Shown: positions 1 to 9,272, numbered from the stretch's first letter. The stretch: DNA of 64,000 nucleotides from JAEXNA01 sp041676625 (GCA_041676625.1 JBAYRN010000006.1:26724-90723); one strand, 5' to 3'. Numbers and translations are program-made. The notes: generated by a model not told the origin, from the letters alone.

Positions 1-2
1 AA

Positions 3-1241
3 GACAATTTCCAAATTCACACCACCACCAACGGGAAGGAAGCTCTCAAGATCTTGAGTGAGTTTCCCATTGCGGTTCTGGTCACCGACCAGCGCATGCC
101 GGGCCTGGAGGGCGATGAAATTCTGGTCCGGGCCGCCGAGTTTTCTCTAGCCACCAGAGTCTTGTTGACCGGTTACGCGGATCTGGAGTCGGTGACCAGG
201 GCGGTCAATCGAGGGCATATCTACGCTTACATCGCCAAGCCCTGGAAACCCAGCGACTTGCTCATGACCCTGGAGCGGGCGGCCGAGCACCACGATCTGG
301 TCAAGAGCTTTCAGCAGGAGAGGTTGCTGCTGGAAGAGTTGATGGAAAATATCCCTGATGCCATTTTTTTCAAGGACTGGAACCACCGCTACACCCGAGT
401 CAATCAAGCCAAGGCGGACCTGCTGGGCTACCACACCCCCGATGAGGTCAAAGGGTACGGCGATTGGGACTTCTTTCCACCTGAGGAAGCCCTCCGCATC
501 AAAGAGGAAGATCGCCAGGTCACCGAAGGCAAGACCCCGGTCGTCGATAAGGTCGAACTCTACTCCACCCACCGGGGAGCCCGCTGGTACAGCACCACCA
601 AAGTTCCCTCTCACATCGGCCTGGTGGGGGTTTCGCGGGACATCACCGCCCGGCGCAATGCCGAACAACAGATGGACGCCCTGACCCGTAAGGTGATTGC
701 AGCCGAAATCGAAAAGAAGACCTTCTGTCGAGATGTAGTTCTGGCGGTCACCCAGGGCAAGCTTCATCTGGTAGACCGAGAGGAGATTCGGGAAATCCCG
801 GTGGCCACCAAACCCGAACTACTGGTGAGGCCGGAAGACGTCTCCTTGATGAGAGGATCGGTATCCGACTTTGCCCAGAAGGCCGGCCTACAGGGGGAGC
901 GGTTGGAAGACTTCCTACTGATCGTAGGAGAGGCCACCACCAATGCCGTCAAACACGCGAGCCAGGGTAGCTGGCAGATGGGGCACGATCAGCAGGGGGT
1001 GTGGGTAGCGGTGATGGACAACGGCGGTGGGATCCACACCAACGAACTCCCCCGAGCCCTCTTTCGCCCGGGTTACTCCACCGCCATCTCCCTGGGGTTG
1101 GGCTTCACCCTGATGCTCAATCTAGCCGACGAGATGTGGCTTGCCACCGGCCCAGAAGGCACCGTGGTCCAAGTCTTCAAGCGCTACACCGAGCCGGATA
1201 GGAGCGACGAGCTGGAAGGGCTGATCGAGCGCTTCGGCTGA
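3..1241 (+). CDS. Response regulator receiver - PAS - RsbW-type ATPase protein (5' end outside window)
   Basis: The visible 412 residues are open to the left edge, so the true start lies outside. First comes a CheY-like receiver domain: the phospho-acceptor Asp is in VTDQRMPG (codon 87-89), with LLTGYAD and IAKPW giving the conserved Thr and Lys. A PAS domain follows (about bases 340-650, IPDAIFFKDWNHRYTRVN). The C-terminal third (about 840-1190) is a GHKL ATPase with N-box EATTNAVKH, G1-box DNGGGI and G2-like SLGLGF. No His-containing phosphoacceptor helix is seen between PAS and ATPase, so it resembles anti-sigma-factor/RsbW kinases rather than classical histidine kinases (inference). It probably turns a phosphorelay input into control of a partner-switching output; no partner is visible here. 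Confidence 0.85.
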   Translation, partial: DNFQIHTTTNGKEALKILSEFPIAVLVTDQRMPGLEGDEILVRAAEFSLATRVLLTGYADLESVTRAVNRGHIYAYIAKPWKPSDLLMTLERAAEHHDLVKSFQQERLLLEELMENIPDAIFFKDWNHRYTRVNQAKADLLGYHTPDEVKGYGDWDFFPPEEALRIKEEDRQVTEGKTPVVDKVELYSTHRGARWYSTTKVPSHIGLVGVSRDITARRNAEQQMDALTRKVIAAEIEKKTFCRDVVLAVTQGKLHLVDREEIREIPVATKPELLVRPEDVSLMRGSVSDFAQKAGLQGERLEDFLLIVGEATTNAVKHASQGSWQMGHDQQGVWVAVMDNGGGIHTNELPRALFRPGYSTAISLGLGFTLMLNLADEMWLATGPEGTVVQVFKRYTEPDRSDELEGLIERFG

Positions 1242-1244
1242 ACT

Positions 1245-1928
1245 CTATGGAGTTCGGGGTAGAGCCCACTGGATCGGTTCACGACCGGTCCGCAATAAAT
1301 AATCGTTGCACTTTGAAAAGTGGCGACAGCCGAAGAAGCCGCGCTCGGCGGAATACGGAGAGGGGTGGGGGGCCCTGAGCACCAGATGCCGGGAGGTATC
1401 TATGCGCGCGCCTTTTCTCTGGGCGGGGCTCCCCCACAGTATAAACACGACTCCCCGGCAGTGCCGGTCGACCGCCTCGATGGCCTTGTCGGTAAACCGC
1501 TCCCAGCCCTTGTCGGCGTGCGACTTGGGCTTGGAACGCTCCACGGTCAAAACACTGTTCAGCAGTAGCACCCCCTGTTCGGCCCAGCTCTGCAAGAATC
1601 CGTGCGAGACCGCCGGGATACCCAGGTCCTTTTCCATCTCCAGGTAGATGTTTTGGAGCGAGGGGGGTGGCTCCACTCCGGGTTTGACCGAGAAGCAAAG
1701 ACCGTGGGCCTGGCCGGGCCCGTGGTACGGATCCTGCCCCACGATCACCACCTTCAAGCCTTCCAACGGGCAGAGCCGAATGGCCTCGAACACCTGAGAG
1801 GACGGAGGATAGACCTCCACCCGGCGGCGGCGCTGGGCCACGAACTTCAACAACTCCAGGAAATACGGCTCCGACTTTTCCGGACCCAAAACGTCGCTCC
1901 AGGAAAGGGTCTGCGGGGTTCCATTCAT
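1245..1928 (-). CDS. ung: Uracil-DNA glycosylase, family 1
   Basis: Removes uracil from DNA to start base excision repair. The 227-residue product has the family-1 water-activating motif GQDPYHG with catalytic Asp, followed by GQAHGLCFSV, the LLLNSVLTV strand, and the HPSPYS leucine-loop motif with catalytic His, then GFFGCRHF. Length matches E. coli Ung. The frame is open to 1991, but the ATG at 1928 gives the usual N-terminus (MNGTPQTLSWSDVL) and is preferred. No clear Shine-Dalgarno precedes it. It converges with the receiver-PAS-ATPase gene, with only 3 bases between the two stop codons. Confidence 0.95.
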   Translation of the reverse strand: MNGTPQTLSWSDVLGPEKSEPYFLELLKFVAQRRRRVEVYPPSSQVFEAIRLCPLEGLKVVIVGQDPYHGPGQAHGLCFSVKPGVEPPPSLQNIYLEMEKDLGIPAVSHGFLQSWAEQGVLLLNSVLTVERSKPKSHADKGWERFTDKAIEAVDRHCRGVVFILWGSPAQRKGARIDTSRHLVLRAPHPSPYSAERGFFGCRHFSKCNDYLLRTGREPIQWALPRTP

Positions 1929-2030
1929 TGATGGAAACTTGGCGGCCCGCAGAAAAATGACCTTCCGATTGTCCTTTCTCGAGGCCCGCAAACAGGGGGT
2001 TTATGGTCGGGCTGATCCGAAGTTCTGCAG

Positions 2031-3104
2031 ATGAGTGCCAGGAAAAAGCGAAAGAAAAAGCACCGCCCGGTGATCGGCTCCACCCCGGGCACCCTGGTTG
2101 CGGCCCCGGGTGCCACCGAGACCGTGGTCTCGTCGATCCGTTACGACGCGGAACACTTCACGGAGAAGGTGGTCGAGGACCTCGGAAAGCTTTTGGAGAG
2201 CCGCCGGCCCGGAACTTTGTGGTTGAACTTCGAGGGTCTCAAAGACGTGGAAGCCATGGAAAAGGTGGGAAAACACTTCGGTATCCACCGGCTGGCCCTG
2301 GAAGATATCGTCTACAGTCAACGGCCCCGGGCCGATGAGTTCGAAGGCCATCTCTTCCTGAGCCTGGCCATGCTGGACCCGGAAACCCGCCAGCTTGAGC
2401 AACTAGCAATTTTTCTGGGTAAGGATCACGTGCTTACCTTTCAGGAAGGGGTGCCGGGCGACTGCCTGGGCTCGGTGCGCGACCGCTTGCGGGAAGGCAA
2501 GGGCCAGATCCGAAAACGCGGGGCAGACTATCTCGCTTACGCCCTCGTGGACAACCTGGTGGACACCTACTTCCCCCTGGTGGATAGCTGGGCTCACGAG
2601 CTGGACACCCTGGAAGACAAGATCGAGAAAAACCATCGGGACAAGCAGAGCACTGCCCGAATTCGCTATATCCGCCGGGAAGCCGGGTTGCTCCGACGCG
2701 TGGTGCGGCACATGCGAGAGGGAATCTCCGCCTGGTCGAAGAGCCGCTCTCCCTTACTCACCGAAGTAAGCCGGCCCTATTTCAAGGACTGTCTAGACCA
2801 CGCCGTGGAACTCCACGAAGAGCTGGAACACCTGCGAGAATGGACCACGGAACTTTTGAACTCCCACCAGTCCAACCTTGCCCAGCAAACCAACGAAGCC
2901 ATGCAAACCCTGACCGTCATCGGAGCGATCTTCATCCCCCTCTCCTTCATCGCCGGCCTGTACGGAATGAACTTCGACCCCTCCGCCTCCCCCTGGAACA
3001 TGCCGGAGCTAAAAACCTACTACGGATACCCCTTCGTCCTCTTTCTCATGGCCTCGGTGGCCGGCGGGTTTCTGGTGTTCTTCAGGAGAAAAGGCTGGAC
3101 CTAG
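2031..3104 (+). CDS. corA: CorA-type magnesium/divalent cation transporter
   Basis: Inner-membrane pentameric Mg2+ channel (family knowledge). The 357-residue protein has a long cytosolic domain, then TM1 ending in the signature YGMNF, a short acidic loop, and TM2 close to the C-terminus followed by a basic tail (FRRKGWT). The N-terminus is unusually Lys/Arg-rich (MSARKKRKKKHRP). The ATG at 2031 is in the usual place for the family; no strong Shine-Dalgarno is visible. The gene converges on trmO and the two stop codons share the palindrome CTAG at 3101-3104. Confidence 0.93.
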   Translation: MSARKKRKKKHRPVIGSTPGTLVAAPGATETVVSSIRYDAEHFTEKVVEDLGKLLESRRPGTLWLNFEGLKDVEAMEKVGKHFGIHRLALEDIVYSQRPRADEFEGHLFLSLAMLDPETRQLEQLAIFLGKDHVLTFQEGVPGDCLGSVRDRLREGKGQIRKRGADYLAYALVDNLVDTYFPLVDSWAHELDTLEDKIEKNHRDKQSTARIRYIRREAGLLRRVVRHMREGISAWSKSRSPLLTEVSRPYFKDCLDHAVELHEELEHLREWTTELLNSHQSNLAQQTNEAMQTLTVIGAIFIPLSFIAGLYGMNFDPSASPWNMPELKTYYGYPFVLFLMASVAGGFLVFFRRKGWT

Positions 3105-3808
3105 GAAATGCCCGAGACGGTCTCTATCTGATCAACCAGCACCTCTTTGCCCCGGATCTGAAAGTAGGCCCTCCACTCCCCGCAGGCCATGCGGAATCCG
3201 TCGCCATAGGGTACGATCCGGCGGGTCCGGTGGGGGTGGGGATCGAGAGCCAGGGTATCGTTCAGGAGTTGCTTTAGCCGGGTTTTATCCTCCAAAGCGC
3301 GCTCGACTGCGGCGCTAAAACGGACCTCGTAGGAAGGCTCGGCGAGTGCCGCCGTCATCCGACCGTACCAGCCGATCTCTTCCTCGGGGAAGGAGTCGAA
3401 CTCCGGGATATACGGTTTGATGTCCAGAACGGGGGTGCCGTCGAGGAGATCGTGCTCCCCGATGAAGAGGGTTCGCTCGGCGACCTCCAGGAGCTTGACG
3501 TTGCTGATCGCTAGGGGGTTGGGTCGGTAGGGAGAGCGGGATGCAAAGGTTCCGACCCGCCCTTCGCGTCCTCGGGGAGGCAGAGTCGTGGGTCTCCAGT
3601 TATGATTCTTGTGAAACCACCAGACCAGCCAGATCCGGCTGAAGCCCTCTAGATCTCGCAGGGCCGTTTCGTAGTTTTGCCCGATCGCCAACTCCACCAC
3701 ACCTTCAATCTGAGACGACCCGGTGGGCTGAGGGGGGAGTTGGTACTTTCGGCGGGCTGTTGAATAAAGATGGCCGATCGGCTGAAGAGTGAGGGAGTCG
3801 TGATTCAC
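3101..3808 (-). CDS. trmO: tRNA (t6A37) N6-methyltransferase TrmO/TsaA family
   Basis: Methylates N6-threonylcarbamoyladenosine at position 37 of tRNA-Thr in characterised relatives. The 235-residue product has the N-terminal beta-barrel domain starting LQPIGHLYS, the conserved SRSPYRPNPLAIS and the DLLDGTPVLDIKPYIP motif, then a C-terminal extension typical of bacterial TrmO. I choose the GTG at 3808 because it overlaps the upstream gene's TGA (GTGA) and places the start right before the conserved domain; the frame runs open further to 3991 with no family similarity. Translation is probably coupled to the upstream membrane protein. Confidence 0.88.
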   Translation of the reverse strand: MNHDSLTLQPIGHLYSTARRKYQLPPQPTGSSQIEGVVELAIGQNYETALRDLEGFSRIWLVWWFHKNHNWRPTTLPPRGREGRVGTFASRSPYRPNPLAISNVKLLEVAERTLFIGEHDLLDGTPVLDIKPYIPEFDSFPEEEIGWYGRMTAALAEPSYEVRFSAAVERALEDKTRLKQLLNDTLALDPHPHRTRRIVPYGDGFRMACGEWRAYFQIRGKEVLVDQIETVSGIS

Positions 3809-4641
3809 GACCGACCGGCCCAGCGGCGCGAACAGTAAAGCACGATCAGGAGCAGAAAAACGTACCTCGCCAGCCCATCTCCCAACACCCGGCCGTAGTC
3901 TCCGAAGCCGGCCCACGAAAATCGCGAGAGGATCGTCCAATTGAAAAGAATGGCGATGACCAGTGTGCCGGACAGTCCCCAAACCGCCCACGTGAAAGGG
4001 TTGTTGGAGACCCGTCGGCGGCGGTTGATGAACAGGGCCACGCCCCCTCCTAGGATCAGGCCACCCAGCAGCATGAAAGTGGTGGCCGTGCCCAGCATCG
4101 AGAGGATCCTCGCCGCCCCGCTTTTCTCCTGACCCTGGCGGCGCACCGATACGCTTTCCTTGAAGGAACCCGTGATGGCGTTGGCGGTGGCTTCCGGGTT
4201 TTCACCTTGAACCACCACCATCAGAGCTTTTTCGGCCTCCGAGCCCAGGTAAGCACAGGTTCCACCCAGCCTCAGCTCCAAGGAACCCGCCCAGGGATAG
4301 GGGGCGACCAGGGTCTCTTTCAATTGCAGGCTCGGAGCGTTTTCCAGGTGGACTACCAGGTCTTTCTGCAAGAGGCTCATGGCGGTTGGATTGTCGACCA
4401 CCACGCCCTTTCTCCAGATCGCGATCACCACCCGCTGAGTCGCAGAGCGCCCCACGTAGATCTGCGCCTCTTCTGTCTTGTCTCGAGTCCAGGACAAGTC
4501 TTGGGGCACGTAGATCACTCCGAAGGAGAACTCCAACTTGCCATCTTTTTCCAGGATCTCACCGGAATCAGCCCGGGCCGGCAGCCCTGGGAGCAGCATA
4601 AAGAATAGTAACGCGGCCAATAACCGCCAAACGGAGTTCAT
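3805..4641 (-). CDS. Membrane-anchored exported protein of unknown function
   Basis: A 278-residue protein that I do not recognise. A signal peptide (RLLAALLFFMLLPGLPARA) precedes a roughly 140-residue extracytoplasmic domain rich in beta-strand-like segments, followed by a Gln/Lys-rich linker and three hydrophobic segments at the C-terminus, the first ending in a FINRRRR stop-transfer stretch. The ATG at 4641 is preferred over a TTG two codons upstream: a -10-like TAACCT sits 7 bases before it and there is no Shine-Dalgarno. Its stop overlaps the trmO start, so the two are co-transcribed. Confidence 0.75.
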   Translation of the reverse strand: MNSVWRLLAALLFFMLLPGLPARADSGEILEKDGKLEFSFGVIYVPQDLSWTRDKTEEAQIYVGRSATQRVVIAIWRKGVVVDNPTAMSLLQKDLVVHLENAPSLQLKETLVAPYPWAGSLELRLGGTCAYLGSEAEKALMVVVQGENPEATANAITGSFKESVSVRRQGQEKSGAARILSMLGTATTFMLLGGLILGGGVALFINRRRRVSNNPFTWAVWGLSGTLVIAILFNWTILSRFSWAGFGDYGRVLGDGLARYVFLLLIVLYCSRRWAGRS

Positions 4642-4654
4642 TGGCAATAGGTTA

Positions 4655-5929
4655 TCATGAGTGCACCCATTGCGCTATTCGGTTCAAGGCTTCGAAGAGT
4701 TCGGGGCAGTGGTTTTCCACGAAAGAGCGGCTGCTTCCCGAGAAACTGTCGACCTCATTCAGAGCCGATGCACCATCGAAGTTCACGGTGGCCATTCGGA
4801 AGGTGAGTTCTGAGTCAGGTCGGCCGAAGTCGCTGCCCGGGAGGACCGCCACCCCGGTGTCGTTGAGGAGCTGTTCGCACAGCTCCGGGCTGGTGGTTAC
4901 TCCCCGGGCTGCTAGCCCCGGCGCCAGGGCGGAGGCGTCGGGGAAGAGGTAAAACCCTCCTTCGGGCTTCGGAACTTGCAAGCCCGCTTCCAGCAAGATC
5001 TGGTGAGAAGTCTGGGCCACCTGGCCCAGCACCTTGCGAGAGCGCCGGAGGTAGTGTTGCAGACGTTCATCGGCCTGGAAAGCGGCCACCGCCGCCCACT
5101 GCACGGGGGCACTCACCGAGGTGTAGGTTTCGCTGGCCACCACGCTCATGGCTTCCCGGAGCCAGTACAAATTCTTGGGAAACAGGAAAGTCCCCAGCCG
5201 CCAGCCACCCGCCCCGCACCACTTGCTCAATCCATTGGAAATGATCGTTCCTTCGGGGTAGAAAGTGGCCAGAGAGACATGACTCCCGGCGTGGTTGACC
5301 TCGCCGTAGATCTCATCGGAGAGCACCAACAGACCGAACTCACGGCACACCCGAGCCAGCTCACGCAGTCTCTCTTCCCCCAACGTCGTACCGGCCGGGT
5401 TGTTGGGGTAATTCAGAATCAAAAGACGGGGCCGAGTGGGGTCGTTCTGGCAGGCCTCTTTCAGATCCTCAGGCTTCAGCCGCCAACCGTCCTCCACCGA
5501 GGTGTTGATCCAGCAGGTGGGCAAGCCCAGCAACGAGGCCTGGGGCTGATAACTCACCCAGGAAGGAGCGGGCAGGAGTAGTTCACCGGAATAGCAGAGC
5601 TGGGCCATAAACAAAAGCTCTTTGGAGCCCGGGCCTATCATCACATCCTCTGGACCAGCCTGCAGCCCGTCTCTTCGGTTGTGAAATTCCGCCACCGCCT
5701 CCCGCAGTGGCAGCAGGCCCGCCACCGGCAGGTAGTCCTTCTGGTGGGCGTGCTTGCGCAGCTCCTCCTGCACGAAGTCTGGGACGGGAAAGGGAGACTG
5801 ACCCAGGCCCAGGCGATAGATCTTTCGTCCCAGGCTCTGCAGCTCTGCGGAGCGCTCGTTGATGGCTAGCGTGGCCGAGCGCTTAGCCCGGCGTACGTTC
5901 AGGTTCAAGTTTCTAGAAACGGCTTTCAT
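4655..5929 (-). CDS. Class I/II PLP-dependent aminotransferase
   Basis: Fold-type I aminotransferase of 424 residues, related to aspartate/aromatic aminotransferases. Visible landmarks are the substrate-binding LGLGQSPFPVP stretch, GPGSKELLF near the phosphate-binding turn, NYPNNPAGT, LSDEIYG with the ring-contacting Asp and Tyr, the Schiff-base Lys in SNGLSKWCGAGGWRLG, and a C-terminal Arg (ELTFRMATVNF) for the substrate carboxylate. Substrate cannot be called. It starts 5 bases after the DUF808 stop, so the two form an operon. Confidence 0.9.
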   Translation of the reverse strand: MKAVSRNLNLNVRRAKRSATLAINERSAELQSLGRKIYRLGLGQSPFPVPDFVQEELRKHAHQKDYLPVAGLLPLREAVAEFHNRRDGLQAGPEDVMIGPGSKELLFMAQLCYSGELLLPAPSWVSYQPQASLLGLPTCWINTSVEDGWRLKPEDLKEACQNDPTRPRLLILNYPNNPAGTTLGEERLRELARVCREFGLLVLSDEIYGEVNHAGSHVSLATFYPEGTIISNGLSKWCGAGGWRLGTFLFPKNLYWLREAMSVVASETYTSVSAPVQWAAVAAFQADERLQHYLRRSRKVLGQVAQTSHQILLEAGLQVPKPEGGFYLFPDASALAPGLAARGVTTSPELCEQLLNDTGVAVLPGSDFGRPDSELTFRMATVNFDGASALNEVDSFSGSSRSFVENHCPELFEALNRIAQWVHS

Positions 5930-5934
5930 GGTGG

Positions 5935-6822
5935 CTACTCAACGACCGGTTTCTTCTTGAGCTTACCGAGCAACTTCCCCAGCCCTCCGAACAGAATGTT
6001 GGAGAGCAGTCCCACCACCACGCCCGCGAGCATGGCCGCCCCGAAGCCCACTACGGAGTTGAGTCCTTCCGTCCAGTGGTGAAGCACCTCCACCCCGTGC
6101 AGCCAGATCCCACCACCCACCGAAAACATGGCCAGGGTCCCCAGGACCGACAGGGCCATCATAAACTTGGGCATGGCCGCCACCAGAAAGCCACCGAACC
6201 AGGGACGAAAGCCGTCCTCGTATTGTTGAAGACGCAGCCCCACGTCATCCACCTTGACGATGGCGGCCACCAGACCGTAAACCCCGAAGGTCGTGACCAG
6301 CCCCACCACGGTCAGGGTCAGGGCTTTGGTCATGAGGGGAGCCTGGGCGATGGCACCCAGGGCCACGATGATCACCTCGGCCGAAAGGATGGTGTCGGTC
6401 CGAATGGCACCCCACACCTTCTGGTTTTCCATCTTGGCCACCGCTTCGGGGCTGTCCAGGGTCTCGGCCAACTTCTGTTGGGGAATTTTTTCAGCCGGGT
6501 CTTTCTTGTGAGTGACCTTGTGCCAGGCTTCATAACAGAGGAAGGCGCCACCCGCCAATAAGAGAGGTTTTACCACGCCTGCGGGCAGAGCCAGGGCCAG
6601 CGGAATCAAGACCGCCTTGTTGGCCAGGGAACCTAGGGCGATCTTCCCCACGATGGGTAGCTCTCGGCTGGGGTCCAGGCCCACCACCACGTTGGCGTTG
6701 ACCGCCAGATCATCTCCCACAATGGCGACGGTCTTCTTGGCCGCGACCTTCGACATAACGGCGACATCATCTAGAACCAGAGTAATGTCGTCGAGTAGCA
6801 TTAAAAGACCACCACCGGCCAT
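5935..6822 (-). CDS. DUF808/YedI family inner-membrane protein
   Basis: A 295-residue multi-pass membrane protein of the YedI/DUF808 family, whose function is unknown. The N-terminus MAGGGLLMLLDDI and the conserved GDDLAVNANVVVGLDPSRE and YEAWHK stretches are typical. Several hydrophobic helices follow, with a basic C-terminus (GKLKKKPVVE). The frame is open to 6846, but the ATG at 6822 has a perfect AGGAGGT at 6828-6834, 5 bases away, which decides the start. It is the first gene of an operon with the aminotransferase and is divergent from the gene at 6950. Confidence 0.9.
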   Translation of the reverse strand: MAGGGLLMLLDDITLVLDDVAVMSKVAAKKTVAIVGDDLAVNANVVVGLDPSRELPIVGKIALGSLANKAVLIPLALALPAGVVKPLLLAGGAFLCYEAWHKVTHKKDPAEKIPQQKLAETLDSPEAVAKMENQKVWGAIRTDTILSAEVIIVALGAIAQAPLMTKALTLTVVGLVTTFGVYGLVAAIVKVDDVGLRLQQYEDGFRPWFGGFLVAAMPKFMMALSVLGTLAMFSVGGGIWLHGVEVLHHWTEGLNSVVGFGAAMLAGVVVGLLSNILFGGLGKLLGKLKKKPVVE

Positions 6823-6827
6823 ACCGC

Positions 6828-6834
6828 ACCTCCT
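6828..6834 (-). promoter_or_regulatory. Strong Shine-Dalgarno of the DUF808 gene
   Basis: AGGAGGT on the minus strand, 5 bases from the ATG at 6822. It fixes the start and shows that canonical ribosome binding operates in this genome beside the leaderless-looking genes. Confidence 0.9.
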
Positions 6835-6949
6835 GAAGTCGACCACCCTTCTCGTTTAATCCCTCTCCTTCCCTCCCCAAAAGAGAGTCAGGGCGTAGAT
6901 GTAGCAGGCATAAACTTTCCCAACCAGAATCCGCTTTGATTAGGTCAAT

Positions 6950-7549
6950 ATGAAACAGACGACTTGCTATCTCTTACTACTAGTCTTTCTTGCCGCAGGC
7001 GCCTGGGCCGAGGAGAATCAACAGGATCACGAGGCTCTCCGTACCATGTTGCGCGGAGCCACCTCAGCCGTCAACGAGCAACGGTTTCAGGATCTACCCC
7101 AGTATTTTCATGAAGATCTGCGAGTCACCACGATCGCCCAGGAGTTGATCACCAAACCTGAAGGGCTGGAACCCTATTTTCGCAGTTGGATAGGACCCGA
7201 TCAGTACGTGAAGTCCATGAAAATGAGCATGGAGGCCGACGACCTGACCGAGTTTTACGGCACCGGAGACTCCCGCTTCGGTATCTGCCGGGGTACCGGG
7301 GTGGAGGAGTACGACCTGGCCGACGGGCGCTACCTGACTTTGAAGACCCGCTGGACCGCCACCGTGGTGCCGTCCGAGGGGGGCACCTGGAAGATCATCG
7401 CGCTTCACCTGGGGGTCAACTTCTACGACAACCAGATCGTGGAGCAGTTTCAAAGCGCGGCCAAGACATACCCTCCGGTGGCCGGAATCGTGGGGGTGGT
7501 CGTGGGTCTGCTACTGGGGCTTTTCATCGGTCGTAAAGACAAGAAGTAG
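6950..7549 (+). CDS. Exported, C-terminally membrane-anchored NTF2/SnoaL-like protein
   Basis: 199 residues with signal peptide (CYLLLLVFLAAGAWA), a roughly 130-residue domain with the pattern of the NTF2-like/SnoaL fold (HEALRTMLRGATSAVNEQRF, GVEEYDLADGRYLTLKTRWT, WKIIALHLGVNFYDN), then a glycine-rich C-terminal transmembrane helix (VGVVVGLLLGLFIGR) and a basic tail. It is the first gene of a run that continues 4 bases later with the YnbC-like gene. No enzymatic residues are obvious; a periplasmic ligand-binding or accessory role is inference. Confidence 0.75.
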   Translation: MKQTTCYLLLLVFLAAGAWAEENQQDHEALRTMLRGATSAVNEQRFQDLPQYFHEDLRVTTIAQELITKPEGLEPYFRSWIGPDQYVKSMKMSMEADDLTEFYGTGDSRFGICRGTGVEEYDLADGRYLTLKTRWTATVVPSEGGTWKIIALHLGVNFYDNQIVEQFQSAAKTYPPVAGIVGVVVGLLLGLFIGRKDKK

Positions 7550-7553
7550 CCGG

Positions 7554-9263
7554 ATGCGCTGGTCTTCTGAAAACAGCTTTCGGGCTCCCGACGGGACCGA
7601 TCTTTTCTATCGGGCCTGGCTGCCCGGCGAGGGCCCGCTCAAAAGAGCCGTCCTCCTATTTCACCGGGGCCACGAGCACTCCGGTCGGTTCCAGGAACTG
7701 GTGGACCAGATGGAGATGCCGGACACCGCATTTTTCGCCTGGGACTGCCGGGGCTGCGGAAAGAGCCCCGGCCCTCGGGGAGACGCACTCCATCTGGCCC
7801 AATTGGAAGCAGATATGGAGGCCTTCTACCGCCACCTCCAGAGCGAATACCGGTTGTCCGGGCAGAACACGGTGGTGCTGGCTCACAGCGTGGCCGCCGT
7901 GGTGGCAGGTTTGTGGGTGCTGGATTACGGGCCGGAGTTGGCCGGCCTGGTCCTGGCCACCCCGGCCCTCCAGGTCAAACTTTACGTACCCTTTACCCGG
8001 CCAGGGCTCGCCGCCCTCTCCAAAGTCGGGCTCATGACCACGGTGCAGAGCTACGTGCGGGGCTCGGCCATCACCCACGACCGGGAGCAGGCCCGGCTGT
8101 ACGACACCGACCCTTTGATCACCCCGCAGATCGCCACCCGGGTTCTCCTCGATCTTTATCGAGGGGCAAAGCGCTTGCTCAAACAGGCGCAAGACCTCGC
8201 GGTGCCCACGCAGGTCCTGGTGGCCCGGGCCGACTGGGTGATCAAGAACCGCCCCATTCGCAAGCTGTACGAGCGGCTGTCAGGCCCCAAAGAACTTAAG
8301 GTCTATCGAGATTTTTTTCACGCCATCTTTCATGAAAAAGAGCGTCACCTGGTCTTTCAAGACGTCCGGCGATTTGCGCAGGAGTGTTTCGATCGAGAGG
8401 AGGCTTCCAGGCCGGATTGTGGTGCCCCCAGCCGGGCTCGCTATCAGTGGCTGAAGGCCGGGCCACCTCCGGTGAGTGCGGCCAATCTGTTTTGGAAGGT
8501 CAGCCGGGCCTCCATGTGTACGGTGGGAAGGCTGAGTCAGGGTATGCGCCTCGGCTACCAGCGAGGCTTCAGTTCGGGACAGATGTTGGATTACGTGTAT
8601 CAGAACCAGCCCCGAGGCTGGACTCCGCTGGGCAAAATGATCGACCATTTTTATCTCAACTCCATCGGCTGGGTCTGTATCCGGGAGCGGCACAAGAACC
8701 TGCAGAGGCTGCTGCTCAAGGCTCTGGAATCGCTCTCGGCCAAGACCCTGGCCGACATCGCCGGGGGCCCGGGCCGCTATCTGCTGGAGGTGCTTAGAGA
8801 CTACCCAGATCCGGAACTTCGGGCGATCGTCCAGGACCGTGATGAGCACGGGCTCGAGGAAGGTCGAAAGCTGGCCACGGAATGGGGCGAGTCTCGAGTC
8901 ATCTATCAGCCTGGAGACGCTTTCGACGCCTCCGGCTTGGCCGGTCTGGGCCCCTTGGACGTGGCCGTGGTCTCGGGTCTGTATGAGCTTTTCCCCGACA
9001 ACGGTCCGGTTCGGAAAAGCTTGGACGGTTTGGCTTCGGCGGTCCGCCCTGGCGGCTATCTCCTCTACACCAACCAGCCCTTTCACCCCACCCTGGAGCT
9101 GATCGCCGAGACGCTTCGGCACGCCGACGGAGAGCGCTGGGTGATGCGCTGCCGGAGCACGGCCGAGATGGATACCCTGGTGGCCGAAGCGGGCTTTCAG
9201 AAATGCCGCAGCCTGATCGACCGGCACGGGATCTTTTCGGTGTCGCTGGCCCGGCGGCGATAA
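7554..9263 (+). CDS. YnbC-like alpha/beta hydrolase - SAM methyltransferase fusion
   Basis: 569 residues in two parts. Residues about 1-285 form an alpha/beta hydrolase of the monoacylglycerol lipase/lysophospholipase type: oxyanion region LFHRGHEHSGRF, nucleophile Ser in VVLAHSVAAVVAG, acid in LVARADWVI and His in RDFFHAIFHE. Residues about 370-565 form a class I SAM-dependent methyltransferase: motif I LADIAGGPGRYL, then DVAVVSGLYELF and LRPGGYLLYTNQ-like (here VRPGGYLLYTNQ). Length and architecture match E. coli YnbC, which lies next to YnbD just as here. Substrate is unknown; a lipid or glycolipid ester is plausible. Confidence 0.88.
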   Translation: MRWSSENSFRAPDGTDLFYRAWLPGEGPLKRAVLLFHRGHEHSGRFQELVDQMEMPDTAFFAWDCRGCGKSPGPRGDALHLAQLEADMEAFYRHLQSEYRLSGQNTVVLAHSVAAVVAGLWVLDYGPELAGLVLATPALQVKLYVPFTRPGLAALSKVGLMTTVQSYVRGSAITHDREQARLYDTDPLITPQIATRVLLDLYRGAKRLLKQAQDLAVPTQVLVARADWVIKNRPIRKLYERLSGPKELKVYRDFFHAIFHEKERHLVFQDVRRFAQECFDREEASRPDCGAPSRARYQWLKAGPPPVSAANLFWKVSRASMCTVGRLSQGMRLGYQRGFSSGQMLDYVYQNQPRGWTPLGKMIDHFYLNSIGWVCIRERHKNLQRLLLKALESLSAKTLADIAGGPGRYLLEVLRDYPDPELRAIVQDRDEHGLEEGRKLATEWGESRVIYQPGDAFDASGLAGLGPLDVAVVSGLYELFPDNGPVRKSLDGLASAVRPGGYLLYTNQPFHPTLELIAETLRHADGERWVMRCRSTAEMDTLVAEAGFQKCRSLIDRHGIFSVSLARRR

Positions 9264-9272
9264 GAACGGCCT

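Noticed and set aside
2425..2435. CACGTG sites (for example in corA, infB and elsewhere) as parS
   Set aside because: None is flanked to give GTTTCACGTGAAAC; they are isolated hexamers inside genes.
3809..3991. Longer TrmO reading frame up to 3991
   Set aside because: The extra 61 residues overlap the upstream gene in another frame and have no similarity to the family; the GTG at 3808 gives the expected start.
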